Of a stretch of 36,772 nucleotides of DNA, positions 24,767 to 33,560 are shown in pieces (the stretch's first letter is position 1; each line of letters begins with the position of its first letter). The position numbers and the translations under genes are program-made. The DNA lies in the NCBI GenBank assembly GCA_018052945.1, contig JAGPMH010000015.1, positions 1 to 36,772 of the forward strand. The letters are read 5' to 3'. The DNA comes from Negativicutes bacterium (GTDB taxonomy: Bacteria > Bacillota > Negativicutes > JAGPMH01). The notes below the pieces were generated by a model that saw only the letters and a list, made by a program, of their open reading frames with translations, made no database searches and had not been told where the DNA came from.

Positions 24767-25492
24767 TTAGTATTTTCCGACTGTCGCCGCATATGCAACA
24801 AAGAGCTCTTCACCATCTAAATTTAAAAATCTATTTACCGCATCATCATCAAATGCCGCTATGGCACAAGTGCCACAATTTACATTTTGTCCTGCTAAAT
24901 AAAGGTTTTGACAAATATGTCCGGCATCTAGCAATAAATAACGATAACCTCGTTCACCAAAGCGCCAAACCATTCTTTCCGCCACTGCTACCCATATAAA
25001 AGTAACAGCAGCATTAGCAATAGTTTTTTGGTTTAAAAATGCCGGAATCGCTTCATCTAATAAAGATTCATCAACCTTTATTGCCAACAATTTGTGTTCA
25101 ATTGCTAAAAAACGATAAATTCCTTTTTCCAATCCTTCAACATTATTAACGAGTAAATATGTTTCAAAGGCGTGTCTAGCACCGGCTGAAGGGACATTAC
25201 GCAAACTCCCTTTTTCCACTACCATTTTTACCCCTTGAGTACACCAAAGTAAATAAGATAAATCTTTTAGGCTCATACTTTTATCACTATAATGCCTAAT
25301 GGTTGTTCGAAGTTCAATCATTTCCAAAAAATTAACTTGTTGCTCATCAAAAAAATCAGGTTCCGGTAAATTAATAATCATATCTTCCGGATTATATGGC
25401 AGTTGAATTAACGGTGCCAACTTTTTTTCACTATGCCCTGTTGTCTTTATATATTGATACTTAGTACTTTCGATAAATTCTTTACCGATCAT
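24767..25492 (-). CDS. SagB-type nitroreductase-fold dehydrogenase
   Basis: A 241-residue flavoprotein of the SagB/ThcOx branch of the nitroreductase superfamily. Seen are MIELRTTIRHYSDKSMSL (FMN-binding start, near residue 57), LSYLLWCTQGV, VPSAGARHAFETYLLV, and LLLDAGHICQNLYLAGQN with NCGTCAIAAFDD. SagB enzymes oxidise azolines to azoles in RiPP pathways, but many relatives lie alone in metabolic operons with unknown substrates. No YcaO cyclodehydratase gene is visible, so a RiPP role is not supported by the neighbourhood except for the short ORFs downstream. The ATG is 4 bases after the hisIE stop with GGAGG upstream, so it is the last gene of the his operon. Confidence 0.85.
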   Translation of the reverse strand: MIGKEFIESTKYQYIKTTGHSEKKLAPLIQLPYNPEDMIINLPEPDFFDEQQVNFLEMIELRTTIRHYSDKSMSLKDLSYLLWCTQGVKMVVEKGSLRNVPSAGARHAFETYLLVNNVEGLEKGIYRFLAIEHKLLAIKVDESLLDEAIPAFLNQKTIANAAVTFIWVAVAERMVWRFGERGYRYLLLDAGHICQNLYLAGQNVNCGTCAIAAFDDDAVNRFLNLDGEELFVAYAATVGKY

Positions 25493-25496
25493 AGTT

Positions 25497-26132
25497 TTAC
25501 TTCCTCCGTTTTTTTAGCTCCTGTAATAGTTCATTAGGAACAACTCCGTGAAATGATAATAACACTAAACAATGATACCACAAATCTGCCATTTCATACA
25601 GCAATTCATTATTGTCCATATTTTTCGAAGCAATGATTGTCTCTGCACTTTCTTCGCCAACCTTCTTCAAAATTTTGTCTTGACCTTTTTCAAACAAATA
25701 AGTTGTATAAGAACCTTCTTTAGGATTTTCTTTTCGATCATTAATAACAGAGTATAATTCATTTAATAATGTAGCTATACCATTGTTATCACTTACTAAT
25801 GTTTTATTAGGACTAACATCATTCAGTTTACGATAAAAACAACTATATTCTCCAGTGTGACAAGCAACACCATTTTGTTCAACTTTAATTAACAGTGCAT
25901 CTTGATCACAATCATAAAAAACATCTACCACATTTTGAACATTACCTGAGGTTGCACCCTTATTCCACAGTTCTTTACGACTTCGGCTATAAAACCAAGT
26001 TTGTCCACTTGCAATTGTCTTTGCTAAAGATTCTTTATTCATATACGCTAACATCAATACTTCGTTCGTTTTGACATCTTGAATTATTGCTGGCACAAGC
26101 CCTTTTTCATCATATTTTATATCTTCTATCAT
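25497..26132 (-). CDS. hisIE: Bifunctional phosphoribosyl-AMP cyclohydrolase / phosphoribosyl-ATP pyrophosphatase
   Basis: A 211-residue two-domain enzyme for steps 2 and 3 of histidine synthesis. The HisI part (about 1-105) has [29 protein letters not shown], and the metal-site DCDQDALL and GVACHTG motifs. The HisE part (about 115-211) has the helical [16 protein letters not shown] and [15 protein letters not shown]. The first four bases overlap the end of hisF, so translation is coupled. Confidence 0.97.
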   Translation of the reverse strand: MIEDIKYDEKGLVPAIIQDVKTNEVLMLAYMNKESLAKTIASGQTWFYSRSRKELWNKGATSGNVQNVVDVFYDCDQDALLIKVEQNGVACHTGEYSCFYRKLNDVSPNKTLVSDNNGIATLLNELYSVINDRKENPKEGSYTTYLFEKGQDKILKKVGEESAETIIASKNMDNNELLYEMADLWYHCLVLLSFHGVVPNELLQELKKRRK

Positions 26133-26887
26133 AATCTCACTTCAACCCCTCTTGATCTTAAATACTCTTTAACTTGTCTTACTGTAAACTGACCATAATG
26201 AAATACTGACGCAGCTAGAACAGCATCAGCTTTACCAGCCGTTAACACATCATAAAAGTGCTCTAATGCTCCTGCACCGCCCGAGGCAATAACAGGGACA
26301 TTAACACTTTCAGATACAGCTTTCGTTAATGGTATATCATAGCCATCCTTAGTACCATCTTTATCCATACTAGTAAGTAAAATTTCACCGGCACCAAGTT
26401 GAACCCCTTTTTTCACCCATTCAATCACGTCCAGCCCGGTCGATGTTCTACCACCATTAATATATACTTCCCAACCACCGTTATGATCACTTCTAGCATC
26501 TACTGCTAAAACTATACATTGACTACCAAAGCGTTTTGCACCTTCTGCTATTAAATCAGGATTTTTTATCGCCGCTGTATTTAACGAAACCTTATCGGCT
26601 CCGGCTTTTAACATTTTTCGAATATCTTCAACAGTCCTAATCCCGCCCCCTACCGTAAACGGAATAAAAACCTCTGAAGCACAAGCACTAACAACATCTA
26701 CCATCGTATTTCGTTCTTCATGAGACGCTGTTATGTCCAGTAACACAAGTTCATCGGCAATTTCTTTATCATAAACTGCCGACAATTCAATAGGATCTCC
26801 GGCATCACGCAATCCTACAAAATTTGTCCCCTTTACAACACGACCATCTTTAACATCTAAACAAGGAATTATTCTCTTTGTATACAT
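26129..26887 (-). CDS. hisF: Imidazole glycerol phosphate synthase cyclase subunit
   Basis: A 252-residue (beta/alpha)8 barrel that, with HisH, makes imidazole glycerol phosphate and AICAR. The catalytic D11 lies in [16 protein letters not shown] and the second aspartate in [13 protein letters not shown]; phosphate-binding loops are FTVGGGIR and [12 protein letters not shown] at 26887 has AGGGGTG 6 bases upstream; a frame six codons longer overlaps hisA and lacks a site. It lies 4 bases after hisA. Confidence 0.98.
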   Translation of the reverse strand: MYTKRIIPCLDVKDGRVVKGTNFVGLRDAGDPIELSAVYDKEIADELVLLDITASHEERNTMVDVVSACASEVFIPFTVGGGIRTVEDIRKMLKAGADKVSLNTAAIKNPDLIAEGAKRFGSQCIVLAVDARSDHNGGWEVYINGGRTSTGLDVIEWVKKGVQLGAGEILLTSMDKDGTKDGYDIPLTKAVSESVNVPVIASGGAGALEHFYDVLTAGKADAVLAASVFHYGQFTVRQVKEYLRSRGVEVRL

Positions 26888-26891
26888 TAAA

Positions 26892-27617
26892 TCACCCCTG
26901 TGCAATTTTAATCGCAGCAGGTAAATCTACTGCACCGGTATAAATAGCTTTGCCAACAATTACACCTTCAACCCCGCTATTTTCAACAGCTTTTACCGCT
27001 TTTATATCTTCCAACGAACTGACACCACCGGAAGCAATTATTTTAAGACCACTTAGCTTTGCTAATTCAGCCGTAGCTTCAACATTAACACCAGTCAACG
27101 TACCATCTCTGGAGATATCAGTGAAAATTATTCGTTCCACCCCCACAGTGGCCATTTGTTTTGCTAAGTCTTCTGTTTTAACCCCGCCGGAAATGCCCCA
27201 GCCTTCCACTGCAACTTCTCCATTTTTAGCGTCAATGCCTACCACTATTTTGTCACCAAACTTTTGACAGGCTTCTTTTACTAATTCAGGATTTTTTACA
27301 GCCACTGACCCTAAAATAACTCTGGTTATCCCTAACGATAAAATATGTTCAATGTTTTCAATTGTTCTGATTCCTCCACCTAGCTGTACTGGGATATCAA
27401 CAAAATCAACAATCTCTTTGATAACAGCCGTATTAACAGATGCCCCTTTTAAGGCACCATCTAAATCCACTAAATGCAAGTATTGGGCGCCTTGTGCTAC
27501 CCATTGTTTCGCCATCTCCAAAGGTTTATCCGCAAAAATTGTTTCTTGATCAAAACGACCTTCCGTTAACCTTACACATTTGCCACCGCGGATATCAATT
27601 GCCGGAAATATTATCAT
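26892..27617 (-). CDS. hisA: ProFAR isomerase
   Basis: A 241-residue (beta/alpha)8 barrel, homologous to HisF, that isomerises ProFAR to PRFAR. D8 (in [14 protein letters not shown]) and the aspartate in [14 protein letters not shown] are the expected catalytic pair; [10 protein letters not shown] and [10 protein letters not shown] bind phosphates. AGGAGG lies upstream at the usual distance. It lies 15 bases after hisH. Confidence 0.97.
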   Translation of the reverse strand: MIIFPAIDIRGGKCVRLTEGRFDQETIFADKPLEMAKQWVAQGAQYLHLVDLDGALKGASVNTAVIKEIVDFVDIPVQLGGGIRTIENIEHILSLGITRVILGSVAVKNPELVKEACQKFGDKIVVGIDAKNGEVAVEGWGISGGVKTEDLAKQMATVGVERIIFTDISRDGTLTGVNVEATAELAKLSGLKIIASGGVSSLEDIKAVKAVENSGVEGVIVGKAIYTGAVDLPAAIKIAQG

Positions 27618-27632
27618 AGTAATCCTCCTAAA

Positions 27633-28232
27633 TTAACTATTTACAAAATTAGTTAGTATTTTCATGCCAACCGCACTTGATTTTTCAGGATGAAATTGCA
27701 CTGCTTGCACATTATCTTTTCCTACTGCTGCCGTAACATTACCACCATAATCAGTAACTGCCGTTATTATATTATCAATTGGAACAGCTTGATAACTATG
27801 CACAAAATAAACATAAGGATTTTTATCCATGTCGTCAAATAAATATGAACTATTATTAAGTTTTAAGCTATTCCAGCCCATATGAGGTATTTTTAAGTCC
27901 GGTGCTATTATCTTTTGAACTTTCCCACGGAAAATGCCTAAACCTTTAACTCCCGGGCTTTCTTCACTCTCTTCAAATAACAGTTGTAAGCCTAAGCAAA
28001 TCCCTAAAAAAGGCTTTCCACTATTAACAACTTCTTTTATCGCCGGAATTAAACCACTTTGCTCTAAATTATTCATACAATCACCAAAAGCACCCACACC
28101 TGGCAAAACCACTTTGTCTGCTTGCAGAATAACTTTTTCATCGTTTGTTACAATAACTTTTGCTCCTAATTTCACAAAAGCTTTTTCTACACTAAACAAA
28201 TTGCCCATTCCATAATCTATTATTGCAATCAT
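27633..28232 (-). CDS. hisH: Imidazole glycerol phosphate synthase glutaminase subunit
   Basis: A 199-residue class I glutamine amidotransferase giving ammonia to HisF. The nucleophile is in FLGICLGLQLLFEESEE (Cys near 79), the oxyanion-region motif is LPGVGAFGDC, and the catalytic His-Glu lie in VQFHPEKSS. ATG at 28232 has GGAGG 5 bases upstream and begins with the conserved MIAIIDYGMGNL. Confidence 0.97.
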   Translation of the reverse strand: MIAIIDYGMGNLFSVEKAFVKLGAKVIVTNDEKVILQADKVVLPGVGAFGDCMNNLEQSGLIPAIKEVVNSGKPFLGICLGLQLLFEESEESPGVKGLGIFRGKVQKIIAPDLKIPHMGWNSLKLNNSSYLFDDMDKNPYVYFVHSYQAVPIDNIITAVTDYGGNVTAAVGKDNVQAVQFHPEKSSAVGMKILTNFVNS

Positions 28233-28249
28233 CTGTACCTCCAACGATC

Positions 28250-28834
28250 TTATAACATTCCTTTAGTAGACATTACACCTTGAATTCTTTCGTCGATTGT
28301 TAACGCCTCTCTTAATGCTCTGGCTAATGCTTTAAAAACACCCTCTACTATATGATGGGAGTTACTACCAGCCATCATCTTTACATGCAAAGTAATTCCT
28401 GCATTGAACGCAAAAGCTCTTAAAAACTCTTCGGTTAATTCAGTATCATAATCTCCAATCATCTGCGCCTTTACTAATACCTCGTAGTTTAAAAATGCTC
28501 TACCACTTAAATCCAATGATACCATTATTAAAGCTTCATCCATCGGTACAAAAGCCGTACCATATCTTTTGATGCCAACTTTATCTCCCATTGCTTTAGT
28601 GAAAGCTTGGCCTAGTGCAATACCAATATCCTCTACACTATGGTGGCCATCCACAAATAAATCTCCACTACATTCTACTTTTAGATTAAATTGACCATGA
28701 GTAGTAAATAAATTCAACATATGCTCAAAAAAACCCATTCCGGTATCAAGGTTGCTAGTTCCTTGACCATCAATGTCTAAACTAATATTAATATCAGTTT
28801 CACCGGTTCTACGAGATACTTCAGCACAACGCAT
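28250..28834 (-). CDS. hisB: Imidazoleglycerol-phosphate dehydratase
   Basis: A 194-residue monofunctional dehydratase for step 7 of the pathway. Its manganese-site histidine repeats are visible: GFFEHMLNLFTTHG and DGHHSVEDIGI in the first half, and SNSHHIVEGVFKALARAL in the second. The N-terminal start MRCAEVSRRTGETDI is standard. No fused phosphatase domain, as in most Firmicutes; the histidinol phosphatase gene is not in this window. Confidence 0.98.
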   Translation of the reverse strand: MRCAEVSRRTGETDINISLDIDGQGTSNLDTGMGFFEHMLNLFTTHGQFNLKVECSGDLFVDGHHSVEDIGIALGQAFTKAMGDKVGIKRYGTAFVPMDEALIMVSLDLSGRAFLNYEVLVKAQMIGDYDTELTEEFLRAFAFNAGITLHVKMMAGSNSHHIVEGVFKALARALREALTIDERIQGVMSTKGML

Positions 28835-28839
28835 ATACT

Positions 28840-29898
28840 TTACCTCTCTTTATTAATAAATTCAGATATTTTACTGAAAATTACATCATTTTCTTCCGGA
28901 GTACCAATTGTAATCCTAATGCAATTTTCTAATTGCGGAGCATTATTAAAACTTCTTACCCCGATAGAATTTTGTTCTAAAAATTCATTAAGTTGATTAG
29001 CTTTATCAAGCTTAATTAATATAAAATTTGTTTCTGAGGGGTAAACAACCATTTCCTTAAACGTCTGTAATTTTTCTTCCATTCTTTGACGTTCAGCTAC
29101 TGTTTGCTTGATAACAGGAATAAATTCATCCCGCATTTGATACACAATTTCCGCCGCTGCTAAAGTTAAGGCATTAACATGAAACGGCATACAAGTTTTC
29201 GCTACCATTGTTATAATATCTTTTGCCGCCAACATATAACCAATACGAGCTGAGGCAAAGCCATAAGCTTTCGAAAAAGTACGGCAAATTATTAATTTGT
29301 CATACTTTTCCAATAAACTTACTGCTGAAATACCATGAAATTCAACATAAGCTTCATCAATTACTACCGGACATTGTGCATTTTTTAAAATATATTCGAT
29401 ATCATAAAGTGGTACAACATTGCCAGTAGGATTATTAGGAGTACAAATTACAATTAAAGTTGCCTGTTCATCTTCAGCCGCAGCTAACACTTTACCAGGT
29501 ATTAAGGTATAATCGTCTTCTAAGCAAACTGCTACCGCCTTAGTATCACTGATTTTAGCATAAATATTATACATCGAAAATGATGGAGTTGGGAAAACAA
29601 TACTATTACCCTGTCCACCAAACGCAAAAAATAGTTTTTCTAACAATTCACTAGAGCCATTTCCTAATAAAATATTATCCGTTGTTAAACCAAAATTATC
29701 CGCTATTTCTTCTCTTAAGCTCATACCAGAATCAGGATAGCGATTAAAAGCCAAATACCCCAATCTATTTACTACTCGTTCTTGAACCAACGGTGGTAAA
29801 TTTAAATTACTTTCATTTGCATCAACTTTTATATCATATTCTTTCACATGAACATCATACGTTGGCAGTTCCGTTAACCCACTGCGATACTTAGTCAT
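28840..29898 (-). CDS. hisC: Histidinol-phosphate aminotransferase
   Basis: A 352-residue class I/II PLP aminotransferase. Features are DANESNLNLPP near the N-terminus, LLGNGSSELLEKL, the binding motif CTPNNPTGNVVP, VIDEAYVEF, and the PLP lysine in CRTFSKAYGFASARIGY. ATG at 29898 has AAGGGGTG 6 bases upstream; an in-frame GTG three codons earlier lies inside that site. It lies 2 bases after the stop-proximal end of hisD. Confidence 0.95.
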   Translation of the reverse strand: MTKYRSGLTELPTYDVHVKEYDIKVDANESNLNLPPLVQERVVNRLGYLAFNRYPDSGMSLREEIADNFGLTTDNILLGNGSSELLEKLFFAFGGQGNSIVFPTPSFSMYNIYAKISDTKAVAVCLEDDYTLIPGKVLAAAEDEQATLIVICTPNNPTGNVVPLYDIEYILKNAQCPVVIDEAYVEFHGISAVSLLEKYDKLIICRTFSKAYGFASARIGYMLAAKDIITMVAKTCMPFHVNALTLAAAEIVYQMRDEFIPVIKQTVAERQRMEEKLQTFKEMVVYPSETNFILIKLDKANQLNEFLEQNSIGVRSFNNAPQLENCIRITIGTPEENDVIFSKISEFINKER

Positions 29899-29899
29899 C

Positions 29900-31240
29900 T
29901 CATTCACCCCTTACTCTAATAGCATTAGCATGAGCGGTTAACCCTTCTGCTTCCGCTAAAGAAATTATATCATCTTGTACCGCTTGTAATGCTTCTTTCG
30001 TATATGAAATAATACTTGTCCGCTTCATAAAAGTCTCTACATTTAATACTGAGTAAAATCTTGCCGTACCACCGGTCGGTAAAACATGATTAGGACCAGC
30101 AAAATAATCCCCTAGTGGTTCCGGTGAATAAGCTCCTAAGAATACCGCTCCGGCATGACGTACTAATGGTAATAAATTAAAAGGATCTGCCGTCAATATT
30201 TCTAAATGTTCCGGTGCCGAAACATTGGCAAGCTCCATACATTCTTTAATATTATCAGCAACAATAATTAACCCATTCTTCTCCAATGCTAATTTAGCAA
30301 TTTCCGCTCTTGGCAATTTTGCTAATTGCACCTCAAGTTCCGCTGTTACTTTTTGTGCCAACTTTATATTATCAGTTAACAAAATACTTGATGCTAAAAC
30401 ATCGTGTTCGGCTTGACTTAGCATGTCAGCAGCAATATAAGCTGGGTCTGCTGTTTGATCTGCAACAATAAGGATTTCACTAGGCCCTGCTAACATGTCA
30501 ATGTCGCAGTGTCCATACACAGCCTTTTTAGCCAATGTCACAAAAATATTGCCTGGTCCGGTTATTTTATCTACCTTCGGAATAGTTTCAGTACCAAAAG
30601 CAAGTGCAGCAATACCTTGTGCACCGCCAACTTTAAAAATACGGCTTACTCCTGCTTCTTTAGCTGCTACTAAAACATAAGGATTAACTTCTCCATTTTT
30701 ATCCGAAGGAACCACCATAATAATATCTTTTACTCCTGCAACTGCTGCTGGGACTGCATTCATAATCACCGAGGAAGGATATGAAGCCGTACCACCCGGC
30801 ACATAAATCCCTACAATCTCTAATGGAATACAACTTTGCCCCAAAATCGACCCATGATCACGATAAGTAATCCAAGATTTTGGTTTTTGCTCTTCATGAT
30901 ATTTTTTCACATTACTTACTGCTTTTTTTATTGCTGCAACAACTTTGCTATCAACTAAACTCAAAGCCTTTTCATATTCTGCTGTCGTCACTTCCAAGCT
31001 TGTATTAGCAAAATCAACATTATCAATCAGTTTAATATATTTTTTTACAGCATTATCGCCATTACTGCGAATATCATTAACTATTGTTTCAACAACTTCC
31101 ACTGCTGATAACTCTTTGCCAAAGCTTTCTTTTATTCTTTTTTTTGCCCCGTCACCTAGCATCACTTCATCAAAGGCCGGTTTAGTTAAAATTTTTCTTA
31201 GCTGGTTATTATCTATATTTTTAGTTTCAATAATTCTCAT
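29900..31240 (-). CDS. hisD: Histidinol dehydrogenase
   Basis: A 446-residue NAD-dependent enzyme for the last two oxidations to histidine. The family signature is in the segment [23 protein letters not shown]-like sequence (around residues 245-268); [15 protein letters not shown] holds zinc-ligand residues, and the catalytic Glu-His pair is in [30 protein letters not shown] lies near the C-terminus. It overlaps hisG in an ATGA arrangement (31237-31240). It is about 20 residues longer than typical because of the N-terminus. Confidence 0.97.
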   Translation of the reverse strand: MRIIETKNIDNNQLRKILTKPAFDEVMLGDGAKKRIKESFGKELSAVEVVETIVNDIRSNGDNAVKKYIKLIDNVDFANTSLEVTTAEYEKALSLVDSKVVAAIKKAVSNVKKYHEEQKPKSWITYRDHGSILGQSCIPLEIVGIYVPGGTASYPSSVIMNAVPAAVAGVKDIIMVVPSDKNGEVNPYVLVAAKEAGVSRIFKVGGAQGIAALAFGTETIPKVDKITGPGNIFVTLAKKAVYGHCDIDMLAGPSEILIVADQTADPAYIAADMLSQAEHDVLASSILLTDNIKLAQKVTAELEVQLAKLPRAEIAKLALEKNGLIIVADNIKECMELANVSAPEHLEILTADPFNLLPLVRHAGAVFLGAYSPEPLGDYFAGPNHVLPTGGTARFYSVLNVETFMKRTSIISYTKEALQAVQDDIISLAEAEGLTAHANAIRVRGE

Positions 31241-31902
31241 TTTTTAGACTCACTTTCTACAATATAGCGTAAATCTTCAACCATTTGATTAATACGATCA
31301 AATTTCATCTTAAAGCTAACTCTATTAGCAATGAAACGTGCTGTTGCATTAGCAATATGAGCAACCTCTATCAGTTTGTTCTCCTTTAAAGTTCTCCCAG
31401 TCTCAACAATATCAACAATAACCTCAGCTAAGCCAACCATCGGTCCTAACTCTATCGAGCCATTTAGTTTGATAAATTCCATTTGCATCCCTTTATTGTT
31501 AAAAAACTTTTCGGCAACTTTCGGAAATTTTGTTGCTACTCGCATATGAGCATAATCAGTTATTTTTTCTTGTAATAACTCTTCCGGTACCGCCATCATT
31601 AAACGACAAAAACCAAATTTTAAATCCAATAATTCATAGACATCTTTGTTCTCTTCCAATAAAACATCTTTTCCAATAATTCCAATATCAGCTGCCCCAT
31701 ATTCTACATAAGTTGGTAAATCAGCGGTTTTAGTAATAATAAATCTGATTTTTTTATCTTCATTTGTTATCACTAATTTACGAGATTTTTCACTTAACCC
31801 TTCAGCGGTGTAACCAATTTCAGCCAATAAGTCGGCTGATTTTGAAAATAATTTACCTTTAGGCAACGCTATTGTTAAATATTCCATATCATTTGAAGTC
31901 AT
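31237..31902 (-). CDS. hisG: ATP phosphoribosyltransferase, short form
   Basis: A 221-residue catalytic subunit that starts histidine synthesis from ATP and PRPP. It ends soon after the catalytic domain and lacks the C-terminal ACT-like regulatory domain, so it needs HisZ, which is encoded at 33561-34745. Visible motifs are LTIALPKGKLFSKSADLL, TKTADLPTYVEYGAADIGIIG and EVIVDIVETGRTLKEN. The ATG at 31902 is preceded by GGAGG 6 bases upstream. It is the first gene of hisGDCBHAF(IE). Confidence 0.96.
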   Translation of the reverse strand: MTSNDMEYLTIALPKGKLFSKSADLLAEIGYTAEGLSEKSRKLVITNEDKKIRFIITKTADLPTYVEYGAADIGIIGKDVLLEENKDVYELLDLKFGFCRLMMAVPEELLQEKITDYAHMRVATKFPKVAEKFFNNKGMQMEFIKLNGSIELGPMVGLAEVIVDIVETGRTLKENKLIEVAHIANATARFIANRVSFKMKFDRINQMVEDLRYIVESESKK

Positions 31903-31952
31903 TATAAACCTCCAGCTATATTTTTTATATTTTAATCCTTTACTTGTTTAAA

Positions 31953-31981
31953 GTATTATCTTGTTAGTATGTTAACATCAA
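31953..31981 (-). promoter_or_regulatory. Candidate his operon promoter with palindrome
   Basis: On the minus strand TTGATG (31976-31981) precedes either TAATAC at 17 bp or GATAAT at 15 bp; neither pairing is ideal. A perfect 10-bp palindrome ATGTTAACAT (31969-31978) overlaps the -35 side and may be an operator. No T-box or other leader structure was found upstream of hisG. Confidence 0.35.
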
Positions 31982-32079
31982 TCGTAAGTTTCGTCAATAT
32001 TTTTGTAGGGTTTTTAGAATTTATGTCGAATAACAACAATATTGTTTACTATAAAATAATTAAAACAAGGGAGAGCATT

Positions 32080-33039
32080 ATGTCTTCACTAAATATTGTC
32101 GTGCTAAACAACTTAGCAAATAGGCATTTTACCGCTATACACGATGTCGTTCCTGACACCAATATTATTACTTGTAGTATCGAAGAAGCACCTAATTTTA
32201 TTGAAGGTGCTGACATTTTAATCGCTTGGGGTTGGCAGCCTCAAGACCAATTAGAAAATTTGGTCTTAAAATCAAAAAATCTAAAGTGGATTCACTCTTT
32301 AAGTGCCGGTGTTGAAAATTTTTTATCATCAACAATAATAAATTCTGATATCCTGCTATCAAACTCTCGCGGAATTCACGGCATTCCTATGGCAGAACAT
32401 GTTTTAGCCATAATGTTATCCTTCACCAGACAATTAGAATTCTTTTTTAATAGTCAAAAAGCAAAACTTTGGCAACGCACTAAGTTAGATGAATTATATG
32501 GTAAAACAATTGGTATCGTCGGCTTAGGAAGCATCGGTCGGGAAATTGCTAAACGTGCTAAGGGTCTAGGAATGCAAGTTTACGCTAATAAAAGAACTTT
32601 AACTAAAGAATTATTTGTGGATCAATTATTTGATCAAGAACAACTCAGCGAAATGTTAGCTGAAGCTGATTTTGTCGTTGTAACCTTGCCACTAACTGAT
32701 GATACACGTAATTTATTTAATTTAGAATTATTTAAAACTATGAAGAAATCGTCTTATTTTATTAACATTTCCAGAGGCGCTATTGTTAATGAAGATGATT
32801 TAATAACAGCTCTTAATAATAAAATTATCCAAGGAGCAGCTTTAGATGTTTTTCAAACAGAACCGCTACCTGATAATTCACCATTATGGGAACAAGAAAA
32901 CTTGATTATAACTCCTCATATTTCTTCATTATCACCCCAATATCTTGATCGTGCAATAAAGCTTTTTTGTGAAAATCTCAAAAAATATTTAAGCAGTAGC
33001 GAATTATTAACACTGATTGACAAAGAAAAAGGCTATTAA
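32080..33039 (+). CDS. D-2-hydroxyacid dehydrogenase family protein
   Basis: A 319-residue NAD(P)-dependent 2-hydroxyacid dehydrogenase. The Rossmann motif is GIVGLGSIGREIAKRAK near residues 143-159. The catalytic arginine is in NISRGAIVNEDDL, the glutamate in DVFQTEPLPDNSP and the histidine in ITPHISSLSP. The exact acid (glyoxylate, phenylpyruvate or other) cannot be told. ATG at 32080 has AAGGGAG about 7 bases upstream; the open frame begins 37 codons earlier without support. It is the only plus-strand gene between hisG and hisZ, and its last bases overlap the convergent HD-domain gene. Confidence 0.92.
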   Translation: MSSLNIVVLNNLANRHFTAIHDVVPDTNIITCSIEEAPNFIEGADILIAWGWQPQDQLENLVLKSKNLKWIHSLSAGVENFLSSTIINSDILLSNSRGIHGIPMAEHVLAIMLSFTRQLEFFFNSQKAKLWQRTKLDELYGKTIGIVGLGSIGREIAKRAKGLGMQVYANKRTLTKELFVDQLFDQEQLSEMLAEADFVVVTLPLTDDTRNLFNLELFKTMKKSSYFINISRGAIVNEDDLITALNNKIIQGAALDVFQTEPLPDNSPLWEQENLIITPHISSLSPQYLDRAIKLFCENLKKYLSSSELLTLIDKEKGY

Positions 33040-33560
33040 TTTTCATTATCAGCCCTTTGTAAAATATTTAATTCTATTGAATCTTTATGATTAATTTTTT
33101 GATGGTGCTTCGCAATTATCTCGGCAATTTTTACATTGCCGAGATTTTTTATTAAGATAGCACCGATTTGCGGGTGATTTAAATATACATATAGCGCATG
33201 TCTAAAATTATTAATTTTATTACCTCTGCCGTATTTAGCTAATTTGCCTGCTAGCTCAGGGAAAAATTTAAACATCAGAACACTGATAACTTTATCAAAA
33301 ATACTCAAATCTTTATTTTTTCTACCAACATCATGTAGTAATGCAGTTTTCTTTAATAAAGTAACATCTACCGAATTATATTCTTTCGCAATTTTAAGAA
33401 CAGTTTTAAAAACATTTATCGCATGGCATTGATCTTGTACCGCCATAGCAAAAAACAATTTTTGTTCTGCTTCGTTTAAATTATCGAAAATAATTTTTAA
33501 TTCAGCAGGTTTTATTTCAGCATTACAAGCACCATAAAATTGTTTAATTCTTTTTAACAT
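33036..33560 (-). CDS. HD-domain protein
   Basis: A 174-residue protein with an HD-type metal phosphohydrolase pattern: CHAINVFKTVLKI (first His), ALLHDVGRKNKD (HD pair, near residue 77), RHALYVYLNHPQIGAILI and AEIIAKHHQK, ending in QRADNEN. The substrate is unknown; related small HD proteins include nucleotidases and YqeK-like enzymes. The ATG follows the hisZ stop with no gap (TAGATG), so it is translationally coupled to hisZ. It overlaps the convergent dehydrogenase gene by 4 bases. Confidence 0.82.
   Translation of the reverse strand: MLKRIKQFYGACNAEIKPAELKIIFDNLNEAEQKLFFAMAVQDQCHAINVFKTVLKIAKEYNSVDVTLLKKTALLHDVGRKNKDLSIFDKVISVLMFKFFPELAGKLAKYGRGNKINNFRHALYVYLNHPQIGAILIKNLGNVKIAEIIAKHHQKINHKDSIELNILQRADNEN
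33119..33150 (+). terminator. Plus-strand terminator inside the HD-domain gene
   Basis: A perfect 10-bp stem TCTCGGCAAT/ATTGCCGAGA with a six-base loop is followed by six T on the plus strand. It lies about 80 bases after the dehydrogenase stop and within the antisense coding region of the HD-domain gene, so the two messages overlap by some 110 bases. Confidence 0.85.

Noticed and set aside
30945-31247. Plus-strand frame opposite hisD
   Set aside because: It is antisense to a clear histidinol dehydrogenase and shows no SD sequence or conserved motif.
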